The notes: generated from the letters alone by a model not told the origin. Positions 27,585-34,060 are shown, numbered from the stretch's first letter. The stretch: 34,060 bases of DNA from an uncultured Victivallales bacterium (GCA_903837355.1 CAILUI010000400.1:1-34060); one strand, 5' to 3'. Numbers and translations are program-made.

Positions 27585-27998
27585 TCAGACGTTGACGATG
27601 GCGAAGGCGGTAAGGAGCAGGACAGATGCTGACAGGAGCCAGTAGAATGCTTGCTCGGCTTGGCGGTAGCGCACGGGCAGCAGGCAGATGGGTTCGCCGG
27701 ATGGCAATAGGCCGTCCAACGCCCGTGCTGTTTCTGCCGCTGCATGTTCCCGATGCGCAACGGCCAGCCATACTTCGCCTGCTGCAGCGAGCCCTCCGAG
27801 AAGGATGGCTGCTGCAAGTGTCCCCCACGACAGACGAAGAAGCCCTATCGCCCACTCCCCCGTGGGACGGTAGCTGCCCTGGAGCGATACCAGCAGGGCC
27901 AGGGCACCTGTCGCCAGGGTCAGCAGATAGCGCAGGAAGTTGTACTTCGCGCGGTTCGCGGCGGCGCCGGCTGCGCGCAATGGGGCCAAGGGTACCAT
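27585..27998 (-). CDS. Three-span membrane protein, antisense in the head operon
   Basis: 137 residues with three hydrophobic spans (about 22-42, 53-76, 117-136), basic residues before the first span and a soluble loop (AHREHAAAETARALDGLLPSGEPICLLPVRYRQAEQ). The opposite strand is open too, but hydrophobic patterning on this strand is strong. Ribosome site is weak. No family is recognised; possible immunity or superinfection-exclusion membrane protein. Confidence 0.55.
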   Translation of the reverse strand: MVPLAPLRAAGAAANRAKYNFLRYLLTLATGALALLVSLQGSYRPTGEWAIGLLRLSWGTLAAAILLGGLAAAGEVWLAVAHREHAAAETARALDGLLPSGEPICLLPVRYRQAEQAFYWLLSASVLLLTAFAIVNV

Positions 27999-28012
27999 GG
28001 GGGAAAGGTAGT

Positions 28013-28072
28013 ATGCAGACCCGCGCGGTCAAGACCGAGAGGGCGCAGCCAGTGCAGGGGGCCAAGGCATGA
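28013..28072 (+). CDS. Possible 19-aa leader peptide of the protease gene
   Basis: ATG 28013 with GGAAAGG nearby opens MQTRAVKTERAQPVQGAKA and stops as ATGA on the protease start, which otherwise has a poor ribosome site. Coupling by a leader is plausible, but the peptide has no independent support. Confidence 0.3.
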   Translation: MQTRAVKTERAQPVQGAKA

Positions 28073-29280
28073 AGCAGCTCATCAAGATCGCGCGCAACGT
28101 GGCTGCGATGGCTTTGCAGGACGTCGGCACGATGCCTGCAGGGCTGGTGCAGAAGGGCGCGGACGGGCTACCCACGGGCTGGCGGCTGTTCGGCTTCGGG
28201 CCGTTCCGGATGACTCAGGATGGGCAGGAGTACGTCGGGGAGTTCGCCCAGGAGCACGCCGACGAGATCCTGGCGCAGGCGGAGCGCAAGGGCACTCCGG
28301 TACCGCTGGACGCACACCACAGCCTGGCCGAGATGGCGAAGGCACTGGGTGTGGATGAGACGGAGCTGGCCGCGGTGCTGCCGGGAAAGAGTCTGGCGCT
28401 GGCGTTCGGTCGGCTCGCGAAGCGGGCCGATGGCCTGTGGCTGCAGGACATCGAGTGGACGGACGTCGGCAGGAAGGTGATTGCGGGCGGCCACTTCCGC
28501 TACTTTTCGCCCGTGCTGCGCGGCCTGGCGGATGGGCGGCTGCGGATCACCAGCGTGGCGCTGACGAACAACCCGGCGCTGCAGGGGCTGGATGCGATCG
28601 CGGCGGAGGCGGACGGATCGGTCGGATCGGACGGAACGGCCGGAGCGGGGCGGGTGCTCTGCCTGGCCGATCTGCATAGGCGGGCGGCGACGCCCAAGGC
28701 GAAAGGAGAGCAGATGAACGAACTGCTCGAGAAGCTCAGGGCGGTCCTCGGATTGGACGCGGTCGCCCTGACCGATGACGGCAAGGTTCCGGCCGCCGTC
28801 GAGACGAAGCTCACGGAACTGACGGTCGAGCTGCCCAAGCTCCGGCTCCTCGCCGGCACGACGGGCAAGGTTCGCGATGCGTTGGCGCTCAGCGCGGACG
28901 CCGGCGAACCGCAGATCCTGGCGGCGCTGCAGGGGCTGCAGGCGAAGGGGCAGGCGCACGATGGGCTGAAGGCCCGCGTGGATGCGCTCGCCCTGGAGGC
29001 CGAGGGCAACAAGCGCGCCAAGGTGATCGAGCGCGGCCTGGGCGAGGGCAAGCTCACCAAGGCCATGGTCGACGGCTGGGCGAAGGGGCAAGACGCGGCG
29101 GCCCTGGAAGCCTTCCTGCAGCACGCGCCGGTGATCGTGGCCCCCGGCAAGACGGTGGAGACGGGCAAGCTCCCCGCGGATGACAGCCTGGCGCTGTCGG
29201 ATGCGGACCGCCACTTCGCGCGGGTGACGGGGCTGACGGAAGAGCAGCTCAAGACGGCGCGGAAGCTGGCGAAGGCCTGA
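28069..29280 (+). CDS. Mu protein I-like prohead protease (scaffold fused in frame)
   Basis: 403 residues. The N-terminal half (to about 185) is the Mu I protease type: GWRLFGFGPFRMTQDGQEYVGEF...GTPVPLDAHHSLAEMAK, WTDVGRKVIAGGHFRYFSPVL and ITSVALTNNPALQGLDAI. It cleaves scaffold and itself during head maturation. A family-D repeat (DGSVGSDGTAG) falls at the protease/scaffold boundary. The C-terminal half (from residue 216) is a helical scaffold with its own start. Follows the leader and antisense block, upstream of decoration and major head genes. Confidence 0.85.
   Translation: MKQLIKIARNVAAMALQDVGTMPAGLVQKGADGLPTGWRLFGFGPFRMTQDGQEYVGEFAQEHADEILAQAERKGTPVPLDAHHSLAEMAKALGVDETELAAVLPGKSLALAFGRLAKRADGLWLQDIEWTDVGRKVIAGGHFRYFSPVLRGLADGRLRITSVALTNNPALQGLDAIAAEADGSVGSDGTAGAGRVLCLADLHRRAATPKAKGEQMNELLEKLRAVLGLDAVALTDDGKVPAAVETKLTELTVELPKLRLLAGTTGKVRDALALSADAGEPQILAALQGLQAKGQAHDGLKARVDALALEAEGNKRAKVIERGLGEGKLTKAMVDGWAKGQDAAALEAFLQHAPVIVAPGKTVETGKLPADDSLALSDADRHFARVTGLTEEQLKTARKLAKA
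28611..28638. repeat. Family D repeat at the protease/scaffold boundary
   Basis: Three units around GGATCGGACGG, in frame. Confidence 0.75.
28714..29280 (+). CDS. Nested scaffold protein (Mu Z-like), internal start in the protease frame
   Basis: In-frame ATG at protease residue 216 with GAAAGGAGAG directly upstream, a better ribosome site than that of the protease itself. In Mu, gene Z encodes scaffold from an internal in-frame start in gene I. The 188-residue product is helical and charged (MNELLEKLRAVLGLDAVAL ... EEQLKTARKLAKA), as expected for a scaffold removed by the protease. Confidence 0.75.
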   Translation: MNELLEKLRAVLGLDAVALTDDGKVPAAVETKLTELTVELPKLRLLAGTTGKVRDALALSADAGEPQILAALQGLQAKGQAHDGLKARVDALALEAEGNKRAKVIERGLGEGKLTKAMVDGWAKGQDAAALEAFLQHAPVIVAPGKTVETGKLPADDSLALSDADRHFARVTGLTEEQLKTARKLAKA

Positions 29281-29287
29281 CGCGGGA

Positions 29288-29322
29288 CGTCGGAGGTCGG
29301 AGGTCGGTGATCGGAAGTCGGA
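29288..29322. repeat. Family E simple repeat (GGAGGTCGGAAGTCGG type)
   Basis: Units of GTCGGAG/GTCGGTG in the 73-base gap between protease and decoration genes; reverse of the repeat in the portal. Confidence 0.75.
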
Positions 29323-29353
29323 TCAAGGGAATGCGAAAGGACGGCAGAGACGA

Positions 29354-30154
29354 ATGAGTGCCCTAACGGCAACCCGGACCACGAAGGCCCTCGGCGGGGA
29401 TTCGCTGGTGGATGCGCTGACGATCCTCAATGCCGAGATCGCTTACGGCGGCGGGATCGTGGCGGTGGACTACACCGATGAGGTGCAGATGGCCAGCGAT
29501 ACGGCTGGCCTGAAGGTGATCGGCGTGAGCGGCGAGTACATCAGCAACGCCGCCGACGGGGAGAGTCTGCGCAAGATCCTGCGCGGGATCTTCCTGTTCA
29601 ACAACTCGAGCACGTACCCGATCCCGCGCAGCGCGGTCGGGCAGAATGCGTACGTCGAGGATGACAACACGGTGGCCGGCTTCAGCACCAACCTGGTGAG
29701 CTGCGGCATCGTGCACGACGTGACCAGCGACGGCGTCTGGGTCGACATGCGTGCCGCGGCCCTGGCGCTGGCCTGGGAACGCCGGCCCTGCAAGGTCGTC
29801 GCGGTTGCCGAGACGACGGCGATGGCGGCGGCAGTAGCCTTCGAGGGGCGCACGATCTACCTGGTGGATCATACCTCGATCGCGACGGTCACGCTGCCCT
29901 CGGCCGTCGGCGGCATGCGCGCCGGCTTCCTGCGCAAGGTCGCGACGGCAGCCCACGACGTGAAGATCCAGGCCGCGACCGGCGACACGCTCCAGGGCGG
30001 CGATGCGACCTCGGCCGCCGGCAAGGCGGTGGACAACACGGTGGACGCCATCTCCGTGGCGCCGTTCTTCCTGCGGGCGGTGGACGACACGGCATGGAAG
30101 ATCGACAACCCGTGGCCGGCGGACTATGCGAGCTGGGTGAAGAACGACGCGTAA
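29354..30154 (+). CDS. Capsid decoration-like protein
   Basis: 266 residues. The first ~110 (KALGGDSLVDALTILNAEIAYGGGIVAVDYTDEVQMASDTAGLKVIGVSGEYISNAADGESLRKILRGIFLFNN) resemble capsid cement proteins that precede the T-like head protein. The rest (VVAVAETTAMAAAVAFEGRTIYLVDHTSIATVTLPSAVGGMRAGFLRKV) is beta-rich, with a likely second jelly-roll or fibre-like domain. It may stud the head surface. Start at ATG 29354 with AAAGGA about 14 bases upstream. Confidence 0.65.
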   Translation: MSALTATRTTKALGGDSLVDALTILNAEIAYGGGIVAVDYTDEVQMASDTAGLKVIGVSGEYISNAADGESLRKILRGIFLFNNSSTYPIPRSAVGQNAYVEDDNTVAGFSTNLVSCGIVHDVTSDGVWVDMRAAALALAWERRPCKVVAVAETTAMAAAVAFEGRTIYLVDHTSIATVTLPSAVGGMRAGFLRKVATAAHDVKIQAATGDTLQGGDATSAAGKAVDNTVDAISVAPFFLRAVDDTAWKIDNPWPADYASWVKNDA

Positions 30155-30174
30155 GCGGCGTAGCCGCGAGGAAA

Positions 30175-30270
30175 GGCTGAGGGCTGAAAGCTGAAACCTG
30201 AAAGGCCCGGCAAGTAAGCCCTACCAGCCGTCCGCAGGACTCGGACAGATAAGACAGATCGAACGGATCA
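30175..30270. repeat. Cluster of repeats F, A and D upstream of the major head gene
   Basis: 30175-30205 is a 7-base period CTGAAAG/CTGAGGG repeat (F). 30222-30240 is reverse A, stem GTCC/GGAC. 30241-30270 is a degenerate family D. The three abut in the 139-base gap before the head gene. Confidence 0.75.
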
Positions 30271-30293
30271 CCAGAAAAAAGGACTGAAGAGCG

Positions 30294-31211
30294 ATGCTGA
30301 TCAATGCCGATACCCTCACCAATCTCCTGGGCACGATGCGTATGGACTACGCGACGGCCATGCAGGAGGCCGCCAAGCCGATGCCGGGCTGGGTGCGCGA
30401 GATGCCCAGTGTCACGGCGTACGAAGACTTCCCGATCGCCATGTTCCTGGCCACGATGCGGCGCTGGAAGGGGCCGCGGCAGTTCGCCGGCCTCGACGTG
30501 AAGAAGCTGCACATCGTCAACGCCGACCACGAGCTCTCGTGGGCGATCCCGACGAATGACCTCGAGGACGACAAGATCGGCTACATCCGCCCGGTGATGC
30601 AGCAGGCCGGTCGCAACGCGGCGAACTACCCGCGCAAGCTCTGCATCGAGACGCTGCGCACCAACGGCCTGTGGCTGGACGGCGCCGCGTTCTACGGCAC
30701 CAGCCGCACGGTCGGCAACTCGGGCACGCTGACGAACTACGCGACCGGCGCGCTCACGGAGACGACGTTCAACACGGCCTACCTGGCCCTGCAGAACAAC
30801 CTGCTCCCCAACGGCGCGCCGGCGGGCGTGGTGCCGACGACGCTGATCGTCGGGCCGAAGAACCGCACGGTGGCGCACGGCATCGTCAACCAGGGGCCGG
30901 GCGCGACCGCGGCGAACCCGAACTCGGGCATCGTCAAGGTAGAGGTGACGCCGGAGCTGGTGGGCACCTACGATGACTACTGGTTCCTGGTCGACGAGAA
31001 CACCTTCGGGCCGCCGGTGCTGTGGCTGAATCGCAAGAAGGGCGAGATCGTGGCCATGGACAAGCCGACGGACTCGACGGTGTTCCTCGGCTCGATCGGC
31101 GACGGGGTCGACGGCGTGGTTCCCGGCGGCGTGAACTGCTACGGGATCCACTCCCGCGGCGAGGGCGCGCTGGCGTTGCCGTGGGCGATCTACGGGGCGT
31201 TCGTGAGCTAA
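30294..31211 (+). CDS. Major head (capsid) protein, Mu T-like
   Basis: 305 residues, as in Mu T (305). Hallmarks are the start MLINADTLTNLLGTMRMDYATAM, WVREMPSVTAYEDFPIAMFLATMRRWKGPRQFAGLD, HELSWAIPTNDLEDDKIGYIRPVMQQAGR and a C-terminal NCYGIHSRGEGALALPWAIYGAF. It forms the HK97-fold shell. AAAAAGGA lies about 11 bases before the ATG. Located in Mu order after the decoration gene and before gp36. No repeats lie inside the coding frame, consistent with tight structural constraint. Confidence 0.9.
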   Translation: MLINADTLTNLLGTMRMDYATAMQEAAKPMPGWVREMPSVTAYEDFPIAMFLATMRRWKGPRQFAGLDVKKLHIVNADHELSWAIPTNDLEDDKIGYIRPVMQQAGRNAANYPRKLCIETLRTNGLWLDGAAFYGTSRTVGNSGTLTNYATGALTETTFNTAYLALQNNLLPNGAPAGVVPTTLIVGPKNRTVAHGIVNQGPGATAANPNSGIVKVEVTPELVGTYDDYWFLVDENTFGPPVLWLNRKKGEIVAMDKPTDSTVFLGSIGDGVDGVVPGGVNCYGIHSRGEGALALPWAIYGAFVS

Positions 31212-31217
31212 GTCAAC

Positions 31218-31236
31218 GCGGGGGAGAATCCCCCGC
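31218..31236 (+). terminator. Perfect 8-bp hairpin just after the major head gene
   Basis: GCGGGGGA, loop GAA, TCCCCCGC, 7 bases after the stop codon. No T run follows, so it may stabilise the 3' end or reduce read-through rather than terminate fully. Confidence 0.6.
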
Positions 31237-31250
31237 ACTGAGGCAGAAGC

Positions 31251-31296
31251 CCCGCCGGCTGGTTGCGACACCGTGGGTAACGGTCCAGCCGGCGGG
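31251..31296 (+). ncRNA. Second hairpin after the head gene, 12-bp stem with nested 5-bp stem
   Basis: CCCGCCGGCTGG (31251-31262) pairs with CCAGCCGGCGGG (31285-31296). ACCGT (31270-31274) pairs with ACGGT (31280-31284). GGCTGG/CCAGCC is the family-A tail motif, here forming a stem. Confidence 0.6.
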
Positions 31297-31309
31297 CAAC
31301 TCCCCCCAA

Positions 31310-31341
31310 GATCAGACGGATCGGACAGATCGGACGGATCG
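31310..31341. repeat. Family D repeat directly before the gp36 start
   Basis: ATCAGACGG, ATCGGACAG, ATCGGACGG end 3 bases before ATG 31345, where a ribosome site would be expected. Confidence 0.8.
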
Positions 31342-31344
31342 AAG

Positions 31345-31785
31345 ATGGGTAACTACATCACCAGGACAGACGTCGAGGCGCGGCTGCGGCGGAGCTTTGA
31401 GACGCTCTATACGCTGCCGGGCGAGTCGGCCGTGGACGTGACGCTGGTGGATGCTGACATCGAGGCCGCGGAGGGCACGGTGGATGGCTACCTCGCCAAG
31501 CGCTACCTGGTGCCGATCACGGACGCGCAGGCGCTGCGGCTCTGCAAGGCCTGGGCACTGGTGCTCTGTGAGGAGCTGGCCTATGGCGCGGTGCCCGGCC
31601 GGGAGCTGCCGGAGTCGGTGTCGACGCGCGCGGCAGCGGCCCGCCAGCAACTTGGAGACGCGGCCGATGGCAAGATGCTCCTGGGCGCGGCGACGACGGT
31701 GGCGGAGGCGAGCGATGCCTCGGGTTGCATCGTGGTGGCGGGCGATGAGCCGGTGATGACGCGGGCGACGATGCAGGGGTTCTAA
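31345..31785 (+). CDS. gp36-like head completion protein (DUF1320)
   Basis: 146 residues. NYITRTDVEARLRRSF..LYTLPGESAVDVTLVDADIEAAEGTVDGYLAKRYLVPI is the DUF1320 signature (Mu gp36), a helical connector between head and tail. The ATG at 31345 follows a family-D repeat; a purine-rich GGATCGAAG may serve as ribosome site. Ends 1 base before a family-A copy. Confidence 0.8.
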   Translation: MGNYITRTDVEARLRRSFETLYTLPGESAVDVTLVDADIEAAEGTVDGYLAKRYLVPITDAQALRLCKAWALVLCEELAYGAVPGRELPESVSTRAAAARQQLGDAADGKMLLGAATTVAEASDASGCIVVAGDEPVMTRATMQGF

Positions 31786-31805
31786 GTGCTGCGCACGGCT
31801 GGAAT
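31786..31805 (+). repeat. Family A mini-hairpin, stem GTGC/GCAC
   Basis: GTGC-TGC-GCAC-GGCTGGAAT begins at the first base after the gp36 stop and ends 8 bases before the next ATG. Confidence 0.8.
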
Positions 31806-31812
31806 GCAAATC

Positions 31813-32370
31813 ATGGCTTACGAGCTGGACATCAAGGCGGAGGCGGTGCTGGCGCACCTGGCGCACCTGGGGGTGACGCTGGCGGATGCGACGCCGCTGC
31901 TGACGGTCTGGGGCCAGCGGGTGGCGAAGCAGGCGAGGGAAACGGCGCGCGGCCGGGGCGGTCGGCGCTTCTGGAATGACGTGGCGCGCTCGGTGCAGGT
32001 GCGCGAGGTCGGCCCGGAGACGGTGCAGGTGAAGGCGGCCCACATTGCAGCGGCCCAAAAGGAGTTCGGTGGCGAGATCCGGCCGGTGAACGCGAAGGCG
32101 CTGACGATCCCGGTGAGCGAGGAGGCGCGGGGCAAGCGCGCCAGTGAGTTCGAGTCGGGCGGCCGCAAGCTGTTTGTCCTGAACCTGGGCAAGGACACGG
32201 ACACGGTCGGCCTCCTGGGCTATGCAGAGCGCGATGGGTCGTTCCATGCGCTGTTTGTCCTGCGGGCCCGCGTGGTCCAGAAGGCGGAGCCCTGGTGGCC
32301 CACGGGCGCCGAGATCCTGGAGATGGGCTACGCAGAGGCGGAGCGTTGGGCAGCAAAGGGAGTCGCCTAA
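31813..32370 (+). CDS. Virion morphogenesis protein (Mu G / HK97 gp10-like)
   Basis: 185 residues from ATG 31813. HIAAAQKEFGGEIRPVNAKALTIPVSEEARGKRASEFES is the characteristic stretch of phage virion morphogenesis/minor tail proteins (FGG then xxxNAKxLTIP), followed by beta-strands and WWPTGAEILEMGYAEAERWA. It probably completes the neck or tail tube. The start lies 8 bases after a family-A repeat and lacks a clear ribosome site, so coupling to gp36 is possible. Confidence 0.7.
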   Translation: MAYELDIKAEAVLAHLAHLGVTLADATPLLTVWGQRVAKQARETARGRGGRRFWNDVARSVQVREVGPETVQVKAAHIAAAQKEFGGEIRPVNAKALTIPVSEEARGKRASEFESGGRKLFVLNLGKDTDTVGLLGYAERDGSFHALFVLRARVVQKAEPWWPTGAEILEMGYAEAERWAAKGVA

Positions 32371-32410
32371 TGTGCGGCGGACAAGACAGAGCGGATGCCT
32401 GCGGCGCCCT

Positions 32411-32532
32411 GGGGAGCTCGCTCCCCCGGACCCCCACGGGAAGGGTCGCGGTGGCTGACACGGCCGAGTACTGCCGCGTTGCCACCGCTCCCGTTGGCCA
32501 GGCGCGTACGCCATTCCAGCCGTCCGCAGGAC
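32411..32532 (+). repeat. Family C copy 4 followed by a reverse family A hairpin
   Basis: GGGGAGCTCGCTCCCC, CGGACCCCC and an ending GGCGCGTACGCC match family C (32411-32511), with a changed palindrome centre. Reverse A, stem GTCC/GGAC (32516-32532), follows as it does after copy 2. The 291-base gap between genes (32371-32661) holds no other feature and no gene. Confidence 0.75.
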
Positions 32533-32661
32533 CCACCGCATGGCGCGGCGATGCCGGGGCGTTTCCGGCTCTGCCGGACAGTTCCCCGGTGTCTGCCGCG
32601 TCCTGCAAGATGAGGGGTCCGGGGAGCCACGGCGCCCCGGCCAGCGGAGCGATTCTCTGAC

Positions 32662-34060
32662 ATGATGCGGCATGAGCACATTGTCGACCTGGTGGCTGCG
32701 ATTGAGGCGCGGCTGGTGGCGTTGTGCCCGTCGCTTGCGTTCGTGGGTCGGAGTCAGGCGACGAGCTACAAGGATCTGGCCAAGCTGATCCCGCAGTTGG
32801 CGAAGCTGCCGGCGGCGGTGGTGGTGCTGGGGCCGATCGACAGCGACCAGGAGCAGAGCAGCCGGGGCGCCCGGCCGCGGACGGTGGATGTGGGGGTGCT
32901 GCTGGTGGGCGAGTACAACGCCAACCAGGACGAAGGCGCGCCGAATCACTGGGCGGTCCTGGATGAGGTGCACGATGGATTCACCCCGGCGGTGTCCCGC
33001 GGTGAGAAGACGGGCCTGCCGGTGGCGGTCCTGGGCGACCAGGATGGGGCCACGCGCGGCACGCTGCTGGTGCCCGCGGGCTACCGGGCCATGACCGAGA
33101 TCCCCGGCCGGTCCTGCGGCGTGTACAACCTGCTGGCGGTGGATACGATGGCAGAACGCACCGGGCTGCCAGCGGATCCGGTCGATCCGACGCCGCCGGA
33201 GACCGGGGTGACCACCATCGCCGCCGCCGATCGGCTGACGGTGTGGTTAAGCTCTGGCGGATCGTTCCTGCGGCGGTTCATCACCGGGGCCAATCTGCAG
33301 GCGCAGTTCGCCGGGGGCGGCGGGGGCGGATCCACCGACGTGGCAGCGGCCACTCACGCTGCGCAGGCCAAGTCTCCGCTGGCCGACAATGACGAGATCC
33401 CGGTCGCGGACTCTGCCGCGGCCTACGGCCTGAAGAAGGTGCTGTGGAGCGTGATCAAGGGCACCTTCGCTCTGCTCGCCCACGGGCACACCGGGACCAC
33501 TGACGGCAGTAAGCTCGCCCAGGCGAACACGCACGAGAGTGCGGACACGGACAACGCCACCACGGCGCTGCACCACACCCTGGGCACCGCCGCCAATCAG
33601 GCCGCGGCAGGCAATGACTCTCGGCTCTCGGATCCTCGCACGCCGGTCGCCCATAATCAGTCCTGGTCGACGATCACGGACAAACCGACGACGTTCGCGC
33701 CTGTGATCGGCGCCGGTGCCGGTGATGCTGTGGCGGGGAATGATGCCCGGCTGACGGACCCTCGCACGCCGGTCGCCCACAATCAGTCCTGGTCGACGAT
33801 CACGGACAAACCGACGACGTTCGCGCCGGTGATCGGCGCCGGTGCCGGTGATGCTGTGGCCGGGAATGATGCCCGGTTGACGGACCCTCGCACGCCGGTC
33901 GCGCACAATCAGTCCTGGTCGACGATCACGGACAAACCGACGACGTTCGCGCCGGTGATCGGCGCCGGTGCCGGTGATGCTGTGGCTGGAAACGATTCCC
34001 GGCTGACGGATGACCGCGCGCCGACGGCCGCCGGCATGGCGGCGAAACTCCACGCCGCCG
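32662..34060 (+). CDS. gp37-like tail terminator domain fused to tail-fibre repeats (runs off right edge)
   Basis: Open from ATG 32662 to the edge, 466 codons. Residues 1-175 (HIVDLVAAIEARLVALCPSLAFVGRSQATSYKDLAKLIPQLAKLPAAVVVLG...VDVGVLLVGEYNANQDEGA...AVLDEVHDGF) resemble the DUF1834/Mu gp37 family. A linker with TVWLSSGGSFLRRFITGANLQAQF and a six-Gly stretch then enters fibre-type sequence (ALLAHGHTG, TALHHTLGTAANQAAAGNDSRL). From 33610 three 126-bp units encode GNDARLTDPRTPVAHNQSW and STITDKPTTFAPVIGAGAG, typical tail-fibre/collar repeats. A terminator and a fibre in one frame is odd: either a true fusion or a divergent fibre-attachment protein. Confidence 0.65.
   Translation, partial: MMRHEHIVDLVAAIEARLVALCPSLAFVGRSQATSYKDLAKLIPQLAKLPAAVVVLGPIDSDQEQSSRGARPRTVDVGVLLVGEYNANQDEGAPNHWAVLDEVHDGFTPAVSRGEKTGLPVAVLGDQDGATRGTLLVPAGYRAMTEIPGRSCGVYNLLAVDTMAERTGLPADPVDPTPPETGVTTIAAADRLTVWLSSGGSFLRRFITGANLQAQFAGGGGGGSTDVAAATHAAQAKSPLADNDEIPVADSAAAYGLKKVLWSVIKGTFALLAHGHTGTTDGSKLAQANTHESADTDNATTALHHTLGTAANQAAAGNDSRLSDPRTPVAHNQSWSTITDKPTTFAPVIGAGAGDAVAGNDARLTDPRTPVAHNQSWSTITDKPTTFAPVIGAGAGDAVAGNDARLTDPRTPVAHNQSWSTITDKPTTFAPVIGAGAGDAVAGNDSRLTDDRAPTAAGMAAKLHAA
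33610..34060 (+). repeat. 126-bp (42-residue) tandem repeat in the tail-fibre part
   Basis: Three full units start at 33610, 33736 and 33862 and a partial one at 33988. Units 2 and 3 differ by only a few bases, so duplication is recent or is maintained by recombination. Confidence 0.9.

Noticed and set aside
27626..28072. A plus-strand frame opposite the three-span membrane gene
   Set aside because: Shadow composition; only its last 19 codons might be used as a leader to the protease gene.
32371..32661. Possible short genes between the virion morphogenesis and gp37-like genes
   Set aside because: Open frames here are read-through of family C and A repeats without start signals.
1..34060. 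tRNA or rRNA genes
   Set aside because: No cloverleaf with a T-loop GTTCRA core or rRNA-like sequence was noticed on either strand; a covariance scan was not possible.

Overview
This is GC-rich bacterial DNA carrying two things: a short stretch of host chromosome (about 1-3,900) and most of a Mu-like transposable prophage (about 4,200 to the right edge, where it runs off). The host part holds the start of a CHASE-domain sensor protein and a four-gene, leftward, translationally coupled cell-wall operon: mraZ, an ftsL-like gene, a class B PBP that consists only of the membrane anchor and dimerisation/pedestal domain, and a SEDS (FtsW/RodA) polymerase. rsmH, normally next to mraZ, is absent. The lineage cannot be fixed from the sequence. 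The GC content, the Cys-rich N-terminus of the protein at 4219-4926 and the abundance of short dispersed repeats suggest an uncultivated Gram-negative-type bacterium, perhaps near the PVC group (inference, low confidence).

The prophage is built around a control region at 16.2 kb. Leftward from it runs one long, tightly packed early operon (16,186 to 4,967): a Ner-like regulator, about twelve small mostly unrecognised proteins, then MuA-type DDE transposase, MuB-type ATPase, Gam-like DNA-end protector, GemA-like protein, a winged-helix protein and a D12-class adenine methylase. Most junctions are ATGA/GTGA/CTGA overlaps. Rightward lies a helix-turn-helix repressor with a strong terminator, two unrecognised genes, a lysis-type cassette (permuted NlpC/P60-like hydrolase, lipoprotein, single-span coiled-coil protein) and a Mu-order head module: winged-helix protein, gp27 small terminase, gp28 large terminase, gp29 portal, gp30/F head protein, protease I with nested scaffold Z, decoration-like protein, major head protein T, gp36, virion morphogenesis protein, and a gp37-like domain fused to tail-fibre repeats. 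In Mu both early and late genes run rightward; here the early module is inverted relative to the head module.

Two insertions break the conserved head order: an RfaE/HldE-type nucleotidyltransferase between portal and gp30, and a block of antisense genes (two small soluble proteins and a three-span membrane protein) between gp30 and protease I.

The most unusual feature is a dense population of short dispersed repeats between about 10.8 and 32.6 kb, between genes and in frame inside them. The main family (A, about 25 copies) is a mini-hairpin with an invariant TGC loop and an invariant GGCTGG/GGCGGG tail, whose 4-bp stem changes by compensatory substitutions (GTCC/GGAC, GTCT/AGAC, GTGC/GCAC, GTAC/GTAC, GCGC/GCGC, CTGC/GCAG, GCCT/AGGC). 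A second family (B) is a 57-73 bp cruciform with a 13-bp covarying stem; a third (C) is about 100 bp; others are 7-10 bp period simple repeats (D, E, F, and an octamer near mraZ). They make up linkers and tails of phage proteins, including the N-terminus of the terminase and several portal segments.
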